A stretch of DNA of 64,000 nucleotides from NCBI RefSeq assembly GCF_022347545.1, contig NZ_JAKREW010000022.1:1-64000 (forward strand), given 5' to 3'. Positions 1 through 10,864 of the stretch are shown here, piece by piece. The position numbers were made by a program, and so were the translations under genes. Under the pieces are notes generated by a model. The model did no database searches, had not been told where the DNA came from, and saw only the letters and a list, made by a program, of their open reading frames with translations. How positions within the stretch are numbered: position 1 is the first letter of the stretch; each line of letters opens with the position of its first letter. The DNA is from Terribium retamae (GTDB taxonomy: Bacteria; Pseudomonadota; Alphaproteobacteria; Rhizobiales; Rhizobiaceae).

Positions 1-64
1 CTAATCCGCAGGAACTCTGCCGCCCACGTTTCTCTTTCTTCTCTATTCAATTGTCAAAGAACAG
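1..64 (-). other. rRNA operon leader with boxA antitermination site (16S lies outside window)
   Basis: On the minus strand bases 64 to 48 read CTGTTCTTTGACAATTG, followed by a purine-rich AATAGAGAAGAAAGAG stretch. This is the leader I know from rhizobial 16S operons, with the boxA-like element used for ribosomal antitermination. The 16S gene itself would begin left of base 1. Transcription runs leftward, away from the origin near 20 kb. A core promoter must lie between about 65 and 250, but I cannot assign -35/-10 boxes with confidence. Confidence 0.72.
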
Positions 65-394
65 ACACCACAGACGCGGTGTCATGGCCCGTTCCGCTTC
101 TCAGCTCCAGGCCAACAGAGTGTCGCTCACGCGGCTCTCTTGAATTTGTCCAACCTTGCGAAACTCAGAAGCGAACTTCTTGGTCGCCAGCAGCGTCGCC
201 GCTGTCGTTGGTGAGCGGCATATAGGGGATGGCCTCTTCCGGTGTCAACAGCCGTTTGAAGATTTTTGCGATCTTCTCGATTTTTTTCTCGCCGAAGCGC
301 CTAGAAGTCGGTTCGCCATCAAGAGATTGTGGTTTGCCGGCGTCCGGCAACTAAACATGAAAGACATGCCCCTCTTCGGCCACCCTGATTGTTC

Positions 395-700
395 GCGGCC
401 CAGTCCGAGATCGAGAATCGGCGCGCTGTGGATGAGCCAACAAATGAGGTGACATCGACGCCGGACGCGGGAATGGCCGGGCGCAGCTGACGTCACACGG
501 CGCATATTGTCCAGGAGCACCGCATCAACGCCGGCTGCGAGCACCGTCTCGAGTGATGCTGTCGCGACGAGCGTTCCCGGAGGAGCATGGCTGCCATCGC
601 GATGAACCGGCTCGAACACAATGCGCGAATCGATCAACGGGAAGGCAAGCGCAACGACATCGCGGCCCACGCCCTCAGCGGCGTCAACATTCCCCGGCGC
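395..700 (-). pseudogene. Decayed nadC (quinolinate phosphoribosyltransferase) fragment
   Basis: Minus-strand translation shows pieces of NadC in the right order but with losses. Bases 690-557 give an N-terminal stretch including FEPVHRDGSHAPPGTLVA. Bases 553-494 give LAAGVDAVLLDNM, which matches the conserved DxxLLDN region. Bases 437-402 give HSAPILDLGLG, matching the family C-terminus. About half of the usual 280 residues is missing between the first two pieces. The GVDV motif (465-446) sits in a different frame from the C-terminal piece, so there is at least one frameshift. I read this as a dead remnant, not a functional enzyme. The surrounding 65-394 and 701-822 hold no gene I can recognise; a 61-codon minus ORF at 165-350 has no known family. 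Confidence 0.55.
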
Positions 701-822
701 TCTATTCCTTAGTCCACAATTCCTTAGTCCACATCGTGGTTCTTGCCTGCCGGCTTGCACTTTCCCGTGTCTGTCATGCGATCCTGCATGGTTTCCAGGG
801 TCCGGTAGAAAGATGACGGATT

Positions 823-1251
823 TTACCGGTCGATCCGCGTCGAGAGGATGATGGAAGACAGCGTGCGTTCCACGCCGTCCATTGCGCCGATTCGGTCGAG
901 CAGTGCATCGAGATCGCTGATCGAAGCCGATTCGACCGTCACGATCATGTCGAAGCTGCCGCTGACCGAATGCAGGGAGCGCACCTGGCCAAGCGCCCGC
1001 AGATCCTTCACGACGCGCTCGGCCGCTTTCGGCGCCACCGTCAGCAGCACGTGCGCGCGCACCAGCCCCTGCTCGTAGTCCGGCGCCAGCCGCACGCCAT
1101 AGCCAATGATGATGCCGCGCGCCTCCAGCCGTTCGATACGGCTTTGCACGGTCGTGCGCGAAACGCCCAGTCTTCGGGCGAGCTCTGCGGTCGACGCGCG
1201 CGCGTTTTCACGCAGCAATGTGATGAGGTCTCTGTCGGCTTGGCTTAGCAT
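823..1251 (-). CDS. Lrp/AsnC family transcriptional regulator
   Basis: A 142-residue regulator with the two Lrp parts: an N-terminal winged helix-turn-helix (about residues 4-55, with recognition helix SRTTVQSRIERLEARG) and a C-terminal RAM ligand-binding domain (about 65-140). I start at the ATG at 1251 because the protein then begins MLSQADRDLI, as normal for the family; a longer frame upstream is not needed. It is divergent from the saccharopine dehydrogenase-like gene, and the 141-base gap holds nested inverted repeats, so it probably controls that gene and itself, with an amino acid such as lysine as effector. The bkd operon is nearby but not adjacent, so control of bkd (as by BkdR in Pseudomonas) is only possible. 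Confidence 0.92.
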   Translation of the reverse strand: MLSQADRDLITLLRENARASTAELARRLGVSRTTVQSRIERLEARGIIIGYGVRLAPDYEQGLVRAHVLLTVAPKAAERVVKDLRALGQVRSLHSVSGSFDMIVTVESASISDLDALLDRIGAMDGVERTLSSIILSTRIDR

Positions 1252-1392
1252 TTTCCCAGTGACTTCGCATTCTGACGAACGGCCTCGGCGATTTTGTCGA
1301 AAAGCGTCGGCGTTTTGTTCAATCGCACACTTCCATTCGTCAGGCAAACTGCGATTCCTGCCCCAGAAACATCAATAGGAAAGGGCTTGGCC
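1252..1392. promoter_or_regulatory. Divergent promoter region with nested inverted repeats (candidate Lrp operator)
   Basis: Two inverted repeats share almost the same centre near base 1307. The outer arms are CTGACGAA (1272-1279) and TTCGTCAG (1336-1343). The inner arms are GCGATT (1288-1293) and AATCGC (1321-1326). Spaced nested dyads between divergent genes suit an Lrp-type protein that wraps DNA. Assignment to this regulator is inference from position. Confidence 0.5.
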
Positions 1393-2496
1393 ATGAAGGA
1401 AATCGTTGTCGTCGGCGCGGGCAAGATCGGGTCGACCATCGCAGACATGTTGGCCGCGAGCGGTGACTATCGTGTCACTATCGTCGACCGCTCCGCAGCG
1501 CAGCTCGCGGCACTTGAAGTTGGTGCCGGCGTCACCACGGTGGAAACCGACATCGAAGCAGCCGGCGCCCTCGAAGCCGTGCTCGCTGGCAAGTTCGCCG
1601 TGCTCAGCGCCGCGCCTTTCCATCTCACCACCCGCATCGCAGAAGCGGCGGCTTCCGCCGGTGTCCACTATCTCGACCTGACCGAGGACGTAGCCTCGAC
1701 CCGTCGCGTCAAGGAACTGGCGAAGACCGCCAAGACCGCCTTCATCCCGCAGTGCGGCCTCGCTCCAGGCTTCATCTCGATCGTCGCCAACGATCTCGCC
1801 AGCCGTTTCGACAGTCTCGAAAGCGTGCGCATGCGCGTCGGCGCGCTGCCGCAATATCCGTCCAATGCCCTGAACTACAACCTGACCTGGAGCACCGACG
1901 GCGTCATCAACGAATATTGCGAGCCTTGCGAAGCCATCGTCGAGGGTGAGTTGATCGAAGTGCCGCCACTGGAGGAACGTGAGGAATTCTCGCTCGACGG
2001 CGTCACCTACGAGGCTTTCAACACCTCGGGCGGCCTGGGTACGCTGGCCGAGACGCTGAAGGGCAAGGTGCGCACGCTCAACTACCGCACCATCCGCTAT
2101 CCGGGCCACGCCGCGATCATGAAGGCTCTGCTCAACGATCTCGGCCTGCGCCATCGCCGCGAAGTGCTTAAGGACATCCTGGAGAATGCACTGCCGGCCA
2201 CCATGCAGGATGTGGTCATCGTCTTCGTGACGGTGTCGGGCCGCAAGAACGGCCGCCTTCTGCAAGAGACCTACGCCAATAAAGTCTATAGCCAGCGCGC
2301 TGGCCAGACGGTGCGCAGCGCCATCCAGATCACCACCGCTTCCGGCATCTGCGCCGTGCTCGACATGCTGGCCGACGGCACGCTGCCGGCAACCGGCTTC
2401 GTCAAGCAGGAAGACATCGCCCTGGACAGCTTCCTGGCCAACCGCTTCGGCCGCGCTTATGCGCAGCACGAGCGCACCGACCGCATGGCCAGCTAA
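1393..2496 (+). CDS. Saccharopine dehydrogenase family protein
   Basis: A 367-residue NAD(P)-binding enzyme of the saccharopine dehydrogenase family, cytosolic. It opens with the Rossmann motif GAGKIG (residues 8-13), continues with a hydrophobic core typical of the family (SAAPFHLT, near 75), and has the long C-terminal domain with a PGHAAIM segment. The ATG at 1393 is chosen because an AGGAAAGG ribosome site lies just upstream and the Rossmann fold then starts at residue 4. Lysine or a related amino acid is the likely substrate, but saccharopine itself is not proven: members of this family include lysine 6-dehydrogenase and carboxynorspermidine synthase. The divergent Lrp regulator supports an amino-acid catabolic role. 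Confidence 0.85.
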   Translation: MKEIVVVGAGKIGSTIADMLAASGDYRVTIVDRSAAQLAALEVGAGVTTVETDIEAAGALEAVLAGKFAVLSAAPFHLTTRIAEAAASAGVHYLDLTEDVASTRRVKELAKTAKTAFIPQCGLAPGFISIVANDLASRFDSLESVRMRVGALPQYPSNALNYNLTWSTDGVINEYCEPCEAIVEGELIEVPPLEEREEFSLDGVTYEAFNTSGGLGTLAETLKGKVRTLNYRTIRYPGHAAIMKALLNDLGLRHRREVLKDILENALPATMQDVVIVFVTVSGRKNGRLLQETYANKVYSQRAGQTVRSAIQITTASGICAVLDMLADGTLPATGFVKQEDIALDSFLANRFGRAYAQHERTDRMAS

Positions 2497-2532
2497 ACCT
2501 GGGCATGCCTGATCAGGGCTGACCAAACAAAG

Positions 2533-2560
2533 CCCGCCGGCTGGTCCCGGCGGGTTTTTG
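2533..2560. terminator. Rho-independent terminator after the saccharopine dehydrogenase-like gene
   Basis: Perfect 8-bp stem CCCGCCGG (2533-2540) and CCGGCGGG (2547-2554) with a 6-base loop, followed by TTTTT on the plus strand. It lies between two converging genes. The minus strand lacks an equally good T-run. Confidence 0.85.
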
Positions 2561-2592
2561 TTGGAATGCATCGTCGCTGGGAGCACGCTTGC

Positions 2593-3990
2593 TCAGATAT
2601 GCAACGCGTGCCCGAGCGCCTTGAGTGCGGCTTCCGGAAACGCCTCGCCCTGCGTCGGATGCGCGTGGATCGTGCCCGCGATGTCTTCGAGACGCGCACC
2701 CATCTCCAGCGCAAGGCCGAATGCGGCAGCCAGTTCGGAAACGCCGGTGCCGACCGCCTGTATGCCCAGCACCAGATGATTGTCGGCGCGCGCGACAACA
2801 CGGACGAAGCCGCTTTCGCCGAGCTTGGTCATGGCACGGCCATTGGCGGTGAACGGAAACAGTCCGGTCTTGATCTCACCGCCCAGGGCTTTCGCTTCCT
2901 CCGGCGACAGTCCCACGCTCACCACTTCCGGATCGGTGAAACAGACCGCCGGAATGGCTCGCTTGTCCCAGCCACGTTTGTGGCCGGCCACGATCTCGGC
3001 CACCATCTCGCCCTGCGCCATGGCGCGATGCGCCAGCATCGGCTCGCCGGTGACATCGCCGATCGCAAAGACGCCGCGCATGGAGGTGCGGCATTGCTCG
3101 TCGATGCGAATGAAACGACCGCTCATGTCGAGGTCGATCTGGTCGAGCCCCCAGCCTTCCGTCACCGGCTTGCGCCCGACGGTAACCAGGATCTTGTCGG
3201 CCTCGATCTTCACGTCCTTGCCGGCAGCCGTTTCCACCAGCAGCGCATCACCCTTTGTCGAAAGGCCCTTGGCCTTGGCCTCGGTCAATACGTCGACGCC
3301 AAGTTCCGCGAGCCGCTTGATCACCGGCTTGGTCAGCTCGGCGTCATATTGCGCAAGCAGGCGCGGCAGCGCCTCGACCACGGTCACTTTCGAACCGAGC
3401 TTGGCAAAGGCCATGCCGAGCTCGAGCCCGATGTAACCGCCGCCGACGATGGCGAGCCGCTCCGGCACCTTGTCCAGCGAGAGCGCTTCGGTCGACGAGA
3501 TCACCGGACCGCCGAACGGCAGGAACGGCAGCTCCACCGGTGTCGAGCCGGTGGCAATGACCACGGTTTCGGCGCGGATCACCTGGAGACCGGTTTCGGT
3601 CTCGACTTCCACAGTCTTGCCGTCGCGAAAAGTCGCCCAGCCCGAAACATGCTTGACCTTGGCCTTCTTGAGCAATCCGGAAACGCCATTTGTAAGCCGG
3701 CTTACTATGCCGTCTTTCCAAGCGACGGTCTTGCCGAAATCGAGCGACGGAGCTGTCGTCGCAATGCCGAGGGGACTGGTGCCCTCGGCCATGTGCGAAA
3801 CTTTCTCGAACTCCTCCGCGGCATGGATCAATGCCTTCGACGGGATGCAGCCGATGGTGAGACAGGTGCCGCCCGGCTTCGCTGCCTCGACGATGACGGT
3901 ATCGATGCCGAGCTGGCCGGCACGGATGGCACAGACATAGCCGCCGGGGCCGGCGCCGATGACGAGCAGTTTGCAGGAAATATCCTTCAT
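2593..3990 (-). CDS. lpdA: Dihydrolipoyl dehydrogenase, E3 of branched-chain 2-oxoacid dehydrogenase
   Basis: A 465-residue flavoprotein disulfide reductase that reoxidises the dihydrolipoyl group of E2 with NAD+. Visible are the FAD motif GAGPGG (residues 12-17), the redox disulfide in [12 protein letters not shown] (Cys43 and Cys48), a second Rossmann motif GGGYIG for NAD, and the C-terminal HPTQGE segment (about 444-449) that carries the His-Glu active-site pair of the partner subunit. The family average is 460-475 residues, so it is full length. It is the last gene of the operon, 58 bases after the E2 gene, which identifies it as the E3 of this complex rather than of pyruvate dehydrogenase. 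Confidence 0.95.
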   Translation of the reverse strand: MKDISCKLLVIGAGPGGYVCAIRAGQLGIDTVIVEAAKPGGTCLTIGCIPSKALIHAAEEFEKVSHMAEGTSPLGIATTAPSLDFGKTVAWKDGIVSRLTNGVSGLLKKAKVKHVSGWATFRDGKTVEVETETGLQVIRAETVVIATGSTPVELPFLPFGGPVISSTEALSLDKVPERLAIVGGGYIGLELGMAFAKLGSKVTVVEALPRLLAQYDAELTKPVIKRLAELGVDVLTEAKAKGLSTKGDALLVETAAGKDVKIEADKILVTVGRKPVTEGWGLDQIDLDMSGRFIRIDEQCRTSMRGVFAIGDVTGEPMLAHRAMAQGEMVAEIVAGHKRGWDKRAIPAVCFTDPEVVSVGLSPEEAKALGGEIKTGLFPFTANGRAMTKLGESGFVRVVARADNHLVLGIQAVGTGVSELAAAFGLALEMGARLEDIAGTIHAHPTQGEAFPEAALKALGHALHI

Positions 3991-4048
3991 TGCACTGATC
4001 CCTGCTCTGAAAGGTTCGCTGGCTGATGATCGTGAAATGAGTGCATGG

Positions 4049-5353
4049 TCAGTTGTCCACGAAGATCAGCGCCGGGGTTTCCAGAAGCGTCTTGATGCGC
4101 TGGACGAACACCGCTGCATCCCAGCCATCGACGATGCGGTGATCGAAACTGGATGACAGGTTCATCATCTTGCGCGGGACAAACTGGGTGCCATCCCACA
4201 TCGGCCTCACCATCATCTTGTTCACGCCGATGATCGCGACTTCCGGATGATTGATCACCGGTGTGGTCACCACACCGCCCATGGCGCCGAGCGAAGTGAT
4301 GGTGATGGTCGATCCGGAAAGTTCGTCACGGGTCGCCGTTCCATTCTTGGCGGCCTCGGCCAGGCGATTGACCTCGGCGCCGCAATCCCACAGGTCGCGC
4401 GCCTCGGCATGTTTCACCACCGGCACGACCAGCCCGTTTGCGGTCTGGGCAGCAATACCGATGTTGATGCCGCCATGCTGGTGGATAACACCGGCCTCGT
4501 CGTCGAACAGCGAATTGAGCAGCGGCTGCTCGCCGATCGCCTTGACCATGGCCCGCATCAGGAATGGCAGCAGCGTCAGCTTTGGCCGATCGGCGCGCTT
4601 CTCCTTGTTGAGGGCAGCACGCAGCTCTTCCAGCGCCGTCACGTCGACTTCTTCGACATAGGTGATGTGCGGAATACGCGATTTGGCGAGCTTCATCTTC
4701 TCGGCGATCTTGCGCCGAAGTCCGATGACCTTGATTTCATCGACGCTCTCGTTGCGCAAGAGACCGGTCGGCGGCCGCGTCGCTTGCGGTCCGCGGGCGA
4801 GGAACGCGTCAATATCCTCATGCCCGATCCGGCCTGCTGGACCGGTGCCGGGGACCTGTCGCAGATCAATGCCGGCTTCCCTGGCGCGAAGCCGCACCGC
4901 CGGCGACGCCAACGGCTTTTCACCTTCCGGACGCGGCGCGCCGCCGATCGACGCCGATGGGCGCGACACACTCTTCGCTGTTGCCGGAGCTGGCGCCGGC
5001 CTGGCCTCGACCGGCTCCTTGCGCGCAACCTCGACCGAAGCCTCCTTGGCGATCTCGACCGTCGCTGGTTCTTCTGCCTGGCTTTTGGCGGCAGCCGTCA
5101 CATTGCCTTCGCCGGCCACTTTGAGCCGCACGATCGGCGAGCCGATCGCCACCGTGTCGCCGATTTCGGCGCCCAGCCACAGGATCTCGCCATCGACAGG
5201 CGAAGGGATCTCTACGGTCGCCTTGTCGGTCATGACAGCAGCCAACACGGTGTCCTCGCGCACGAGATCGCCGACCTTGACACTCCATTCGACAAGCTCT
5301 GCTTCTGCCACGCCTTCGCCGACATCGGGCAGCTTGATGACATACTCACCCAT
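4049..5353 (-). CDS. bkdB: Dihydrolipoyl acyltransferase, E2 of branched-chain 2-oxoacid dehydrogenase
   Basis: A 434-residue E2 core. One lipoyl domain (1-80) carries the lipoylated lysine in TDKATVE (Lys44). An Ala/Pro/Glu-rich linker follows, then a peripheral subunit-binding domain (about 140-178, [13 protein letters not shown]), then the catalytic acyltransferase domain ending with DHRIVDG (His near 405). The ATG at 5353 gives the standard [14 protein letters not shown] start; a longer frame only adds a non-family tail. It starts one base after the E1 beta stop, so the two are translationally linked. The product moves acyl groups from isoleucine, leucine and valine 2-oxoacids to CoA. Confidence 0.95.
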   Translation of the reverse strand: MGEYVIKLPDVGEGVAEAELVEWSVKVGDLVREDTVLAAVMTDKATVEIPSPVDGEILWLGAEIGDTVAIGSPIVRLKVAGEGNVTAAAKSQAEEPATVEIAKEASVEVARKEPVEARPAPAPATAKSVSRPSASIGGAPRPEGEKPLASPAVRLRAREAGIDLRQVPGTGPAGRIGHEDIDAFLARGPQATRPPTGLLRNESVDEIKVIGLRRKIAEKMKLAKSRIPHITYVEEVDVTALEELRAALNKEKRADRPKLTLLPFLMRAMVKAIGEQPLLNSLFDDEAGVIHQHGGINIGIAAQTANGLVVPVVKHAEARDLWDCGAEVNRLAEAAKNGTATRDELSGSTITITSLGAMGGVVTTPVINHPEVAIIGVNKMMVRPMWDGTQFVPRKMMNLSSSFDHRIVDGWDAAVFVQRIKTLLETPALIFVDN

Positions 5354-5354
5354 G

Positions 5355-6368
5355 TCAGGCCTCCATCGTGGCGATAAGCGCGCGACCAACCCGGGCCGGG
5401 CCCGGGAAATAATCCCACTCCTGTGCATGCGGATAAGGAGTATCCCACCCGGCTACACGCATCACCGGTGCCTCGAGATGATAGAAGCAGTTCTCCTGCA
5501 CCAGCGACATGAGCTCGGCGCCGAAGCCGGAAGTCAGCGTCGCCTCGTGCACCACGACACAGCGGCCGGTCTTCTTGACCGACTCCACGATGGTATCGAG
5601 ATCAAGCGGCAACAGCGTGCGCAGATCGATGACCTCGGCATCGATGCCGGTCTCCTCGGCAGCAGCCTGCGCGACATAGACCATGGTCCCGTAGGCGAGC
5701 ACCGTGACCGCGTTGCCGGGGCGGCGGATCACCGCCTTGCCGAGCGGCACGGTATAGTGACCGTCGGCGACTTCACCCAAATCGTGCTTGGACCAAGGCG
5801 TGATCGGCTTGTCATGGTGGCCGTCGAAGGGACCATTGTAGAGCCGTTTGGGCTCCAGGAAGATGACCGGATCCGGATCTTCGATCGCTGCGATCAGCAA
5901 CCCCTTGGCGTCGGACGGATTGGACGGCACCACGGTCTTCAAACCTGAGACGTGGGTGAACAGGGCTTCGGGACTCTGGCTGTGGGTCTGACCGCCGAAG
6001 ATGCCACCACCCGTCGGCATCCGTACGACGATCGGACAAGTGAAATCACCGTTGGAGCGATAGCGGAGACGCGCAGCCTCCTGGGTCAGCTGGTCATATG
6101 CGGGATACATGTAGTCGGCAAACTGTATCTCAACGCATGGCTTCAGGCCGTAGGCCGCCATGCCGATTGCCGCACCGACGATGCCGGATTCGTTGATCGG
6201 GGCATCGAAGCAACGGCTCTTGCCGTATTTTGCCTGCAGTCCCTGCGTGCAGCGGAACACGCCGCCGAAAAAGCCGACATCCTCACCGAATACAACGACA
6301 CGTTCGTCCAACCCCATCGCGACGTCCATGGCGTCGCGAATAGCCTCGATCATGGTCTTGCGTGCCAT
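5355..6368 (-). CDS. bkdA2: Branched-chain 2-oxoacid dehydrogenase E1 beta subunit
   Basis: A 337-residue transketolase-like beta subunit, full length. It opens with the family start ending [11 protein letters not shown], carries the TPP-dimer segment [13 protein letters not shown] and the C-terminal transketolase domain (about 200-325). It pairs with the alpha subunit encoded three bases upstream to decarboxylate branched-chain 2-oxoacids onto the E2 lipoyl arm. The tight spacing on both sides places it in the middle of the four-gene operon. Confidence 0.95.
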   Translation of the reverse strand: MARKTMIEAIRDAMDVAMGLDERVVVFGEDVGFFGGVFRCTQGLQAKYGKSRCFDAPINESGIVGAAIGMAAYGLKPCVEIQFADYMYPAYDQLTQEAARLRYRSNGDFTCPIVVRMPTGGGIFGGQTHSQSPEALFTHVSGLKTVVPSNPSDAKGLLIAAIEDPDPVIFLEPKRLYNGPFDGHHDKPITPWSKHDLGEVADGHYTVPLGKAVIRRPGNAVTVLAYGTMVYVAQAAAEETGIDAEVIDLRTLLPLDLDTIVESVKKTGRCVVVHEATLTSGFGAELMSLVQENCFYHLEAPVMRVAGWDTPYPHAQEWDYFPGPARVGRALIATMEA

Positions 6369-6371
6369 GGT

Positions 6372-8002
<1,631 letters not shown>

Positions 8003-9052
8003 ATGGCACAGAAAAAAGCCTCAGAAGTCGATTCGTGGCTGGCCCGGCCGGACTCCGGCACCTGGCTGGTGCTTATCTATGGCCCGGACCGCGGACTAGT
8101 TGCGGAAAGGGCGCGGGCTTTCGCAGCGCGCACAGGGTTGCCGCTCGATGATCCTTTTTCCGTGGTAAAACTCGATGCCGGCGACGCCGACCGGGATCAG
8201 GGCCGATTGCTTGATGAAGCGCGCACTGTGCCGATGTTTTCCGATCGGCGACTGCTTTGGCTGCGCAACGCCGGCGCGCAGAAGAACCTCGCGGATGATG
8301 TAAAAGCCTTGCTGGCCGAGCCACCCCGTGATGCCATCGTGCTCATCGAGGCCGGAGACCTGAAGAAAGGTGTCGGCCTGCGCGCAACCGTGGAGGCCGG
8401 CGCTGGCGCGATGGCGCTGCCCTGCTATGCCGACGATGCACGCGACATCGAAACCGTCATCGATGACGAGCTCGGCAAGGCTGGCATGACCATGACACTC
8501 GAAGCCCGCCAGACCTTGCGCCGCAACCTCGGCGGCGACCGCCTCGCCTCGCGTGGCGAGGTCGAAAAGCTGGCGCTTTACGCGCATGGCCGCAGCGAAA
8601 TCACGCTGGAGGACGTGCGCGTTCTCACCGGCGACGTCTCCGGACAATCATTTGACGACGCGGTGGACGCGGTTCTGGCTGGCAGGTTGGAAGATTTCGA
8701 TACGGCTTTCACCCGGCAGTGTCAGGCGGGTGGCCAACCGTTTCTGGCTTTGGCTGCAGCGATGCGCCAGTTCCAGGCTTTGCACGCCATGCGCGGTGCT
8801 GTTGAAGCTGGCGGTGGGCGCAATGCAGCAGCGGTCGTTGCCGCGCATAAACCGCCGGTGTTCTTCACCCGTCGCCGCCTGATCGAAACCGCGCTGGAGC
8901 GTTGGAGTTCCGAAGGCTTGAACCGGGCGTTGGCACGACTTCAGGCCGCTATCCTGCAGACGCGGCGGCGGTCCGATTTGGCCGAGCCGATTGCCCGTCA
9001 GGCTTTGCTCGGCATCGCCGTGGAAAGCGCCCGGCTCGCGCAACGCCGCTAA
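8003..9052 (+). CDS. holA: DNA polymerase III subunit delta
   Basis: A 349-residue clamp-loader subunit that opens the beta clamp. The order is typical: an N-terminal AAA+-like domain without a functional Walker A (LVLIYGPDRGLVAERA near 25-40), a helical lid (about 165-215) and the C-terminal collar helices ending SARLAQRR. Starts at ATG 8003. It converges with parB; a small hairpin ACGATC-AAAA-GATCGT sits at 9067-9082 between them without a T-run. Its usual upstream partners leuS and lptE are not in this window. Confidence 0.93.
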   Translation: MAQKKASEVDSWLARPDSGTWLVLIYGPDRGLVAERARAFAARTGLPLDDPFSVVKLDAGDADRDQGRLLDEARTVPMFSDRRLLWLRNAGAQKNLADDVKALLAEPPRDAIVLIEAGDLKKGVGLRATVEAGAGAMALPCYADDARDIETVIDDELGKAGMTMTLEARQTLRRNLGGDRLASRGEVEKLALYAHGRSEITLEDVRVLTGDVSGQSFDDAVDAVLAGRLEDFDTAFTRQCQAGGQPFLALAAAMRQFQALHAMRGAVEAGGGRNAAAVVAAHKPPVFFTRRRLIETALERWSSEGLNRALARLQAAILQTRRRSDLAEPIARQALLGIAVESARLAQRR

Positions 9053-9104
9053 GATGAATCAGCGAGACGATCAAAAGATCGTTCATTTACAATAAGCTAA
9101 ATGC

Positions 9105-9989
9105 TCAGGCCTGCTTCAGTCGTCGGCAGAGATCGTCGAGTTGGTCGAGCGAGCGATACGATACACGCAATTCGCCACCACCGCTCTTATGTGCGATCAC
9201 CACCTTCATGCCGGTGACATCGGACAAAAGCTTTTCCAGCGCCAGCGTATCCGGATCCTTTTCCGTGGGGGCCGAAAGTTTGGCTTCGCGTTGCGCCTGA
9301 ACCGGCATCTGTGCAAGCGCCTCGGCCTGACGAACGGAAAGCCCTTCCTCAACGATGCGCTTGGCAAGCCCGGCCGGATCCTGCGCGGTGACCAGCGTGC
9401 GCGCATGGCCAGCCGACAGGGAACCATCCACCAGCATGTCGCGAATGACATCCGGCAGTTTCAAGAGCCGCAACGTGTTGGCGACATGGCTGCGGCTCTT
9501 GCCGATAACCTGTCCGAGATCGGCCTGGCTGTAGCCGTGATCGTCAATCAACTGCTGGTAACCGAGCGCCTCTTCGACGGCGTTGAGATCTGCACGCTGG
9601 ACGTTCTCGATGATCGCCAGCTCCAGGGCAGTGCGATCGTTGACTTCGCGCACGATGACCGGGATCTCGATCAGGCCGGCACGTTGCGCAGCCCGCCAGC
9701 GCCGCTCGCCGGCGATGATTTCATAGCGGCCCTGCTGCGTCGGCGACGACCGCACCACCACAGGCTGGACGACCCCATGTTCGCGAATCGACTGGGACAA
9801 GTCCGTCAGTTCGGCATCGCCGAAATGTCGACGTGGGTTGCGCGGGTTCGGGGAGACGAATTCGATCGGCACTTTGCCGTCCGCCGCAGCACGCGGCTGT
9901 TCGGAAGCTGCTGTAACCGGCCGATCGATTTCGCCGATCAGCGCCGCAAGCCCGCGTCCCAGCCGCTTTCTCGAAGGATCGTCATTCAT
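9105..9989 (-). CDS. parB: Chromosome partitioning protein ParB
   Basis: A 294-residue CTP-dependent clamp that loads at parS and spreads. The N-terminal segment RKRLGRGLAALIG recruits ParA. The CTP-binding ParB/Srx core shows GERRWRAA (94-101) and ENVQRADLN (128-136). The parS-reading helix-turn-helix is at about 153-178 (YSQADLGQVIGKSRSHVANT). A C-terminal dimerisation domain ends the protein. It lies 43 bases downstream of parA in the same transcript. The parS-like sites at 11.4, 13.4-13.6 and 19.7 kb are its expected targets. Confidence 0.97.
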   Translation of the reverse strand: MNDDPSRKRLGRGLAALIGEIDRPVTAASEQPRAAADGKVPIEFVSPNPRNPRRHFGDAELTDLSQSIREHGVVQPVVVRSSPTQQGRYEIIAGERRWRAAQRAGLIEIPVIVREVNDRTALELAIIENVQRADLNAVEEALGYQQLIDDHGYSQADLGQVIGKSRSHVANTLRLLKLPDVIRDMLVDGSLSAGHARTLVTAQDPAGLAKRIVEEGLSVRQAEALAQMPVQAQREAKLSAPTEKDPDTLALEKLLSDVTGMKVVIAHKSGGGELRVSYRSLDQLDDLCRRLKQA

Positions 9990-10032
9990 CTCAGTCTTCC
10001 AGGTCGTTTCGCTATCGTATCAAATCTGAGTC

Positions 10033-10821
10033 TCATGCAGCCCGTAGCTGACGCTCGCGGCGAATCACCTCGGAAGCCAGCTGCAGGTACGCTTGGCTGC
10101 CTGAGCACTTCAGGTCGTAGAGGATGGCCGGCTTGCCATAGGATGGCGCTTCGGACACGCGAACATTGCGCGGGATGACCGTCTCATAGACCTTGTCGCC
10201 CATATAGGCGCGCACATCCTGCACGACCTGGTTGGCGAGATTGTTGCGGCCATCGAACATGGTGAGCACGATGCCCTGGATGCTCAGATTCGGGTTTATC
10301 GAACCACGAACCTGCTCGACGGTCTCGAGAAGCTGGCTAAGACCTTCCAGCGCAAAGAATTCGCACTGCAGGGGAACCAGCACAGAATCAGCCGCCGCCA
10401 TCGAATTCAGCGTCAGCAAGTTGAGCGATGGCGGGCAATCGATCAGCACGTAGCTGTATTGGTCCGACGCATGGATTGCGTTGCGCAGCCGCAGCACGCG
10501 ATCCGGAGCCGAGGCGATCTCCATCTCGATGCCGAGCAGATCGAGCGTCGAAGGTACAATCGACAGACCGGGCACGGCCGTCGGCATGGCTGCAGCTTCC
10601 AGATCGAGCTGACCAGTGAGCACATCATAGGAAGACACCGTACGATCCCGGCGTTCTATTCCGAGCCCGGTGCTGGCGTTGCCCTGGGGGTCCAAGTCCA
10701 CGATGAGCACGCGCTCACCGATCGCGGCAAGCGCTGTCGCCAGGTTGATGGCGGTCGTCGTTTTGCCGACGCCGCCCTTCTGATTGGCAACGGTAATGAT
10801 CCTGGGTCCGGTGGTGGTCAT
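10033..10821 (-). CDS. parA: Chromosome partitioning ATPase ParA
   Basis: A 262-residue ParA/Soj ATPase that positions the origin through a DNA-bound gradient. The deviant Walker A KGGVGKTT is at residues 15-22, with switch II ending DLDPQGNASTGLG. The start at 10821 gives MTTTGPRIITVANQ with a GGCGGAAAA site; longer starts (10842, 10899) add residues that no ParA carries and have no ribosome site. It directly follows rsmG in the conserved cluster mnmE-mnmG-rsmG-parA-parB. Confidence 0.96.
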   Translation of the reverse strand: MTTTGPRIITVANQKGGVGKTTTAINLATALAAIGERVLIVDLDPQGNASTGLGIERRDRTVSSYDVLTGQLDLEAAAMPTAVPGLSIVPSTLDLLGIEMEIASAPDRVLRLRNAIHASDQYSYVLIDCPPSLNLLTLNSMAAADSVLVPLQCEFFALEGLSQLLETVEQVRGSINPNLSIQGIVLTMFDGRNNLANQVVQDVRAYMGDKVYETVIPRNVRVSEAPSYGKPAILYDLKCSGSQAYLQLASEVIRRERQLRAA

Positions 10822-10864
10822 GGTTTTCCGCCACAAATTCATTTCGCTAGCATCACACGTTGAA

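Noticed and set aside
1372-2586. Minus-strand 404-codon frame opposite the saccharopine dehydrogenase-like gene
   Set aside because: Antisense shadow, also reads through the terminator stem.
2566-4026. Plus-strand 486-codon frame opposite lpdA
   Set aside because: Exact antisense of a full-length enzyme gene, low-complexity His/Arg composition.
4247-5948. Plus-strand long frames opposite bkdB and bkdA2
   Set aside because: Antisense shadows; the minus-strand genes have complete motifs.
9067-9082. Small hairpin between holA and parB
   Set aside because: Six-base stem with no T-run on either strand; not called as a terminator.
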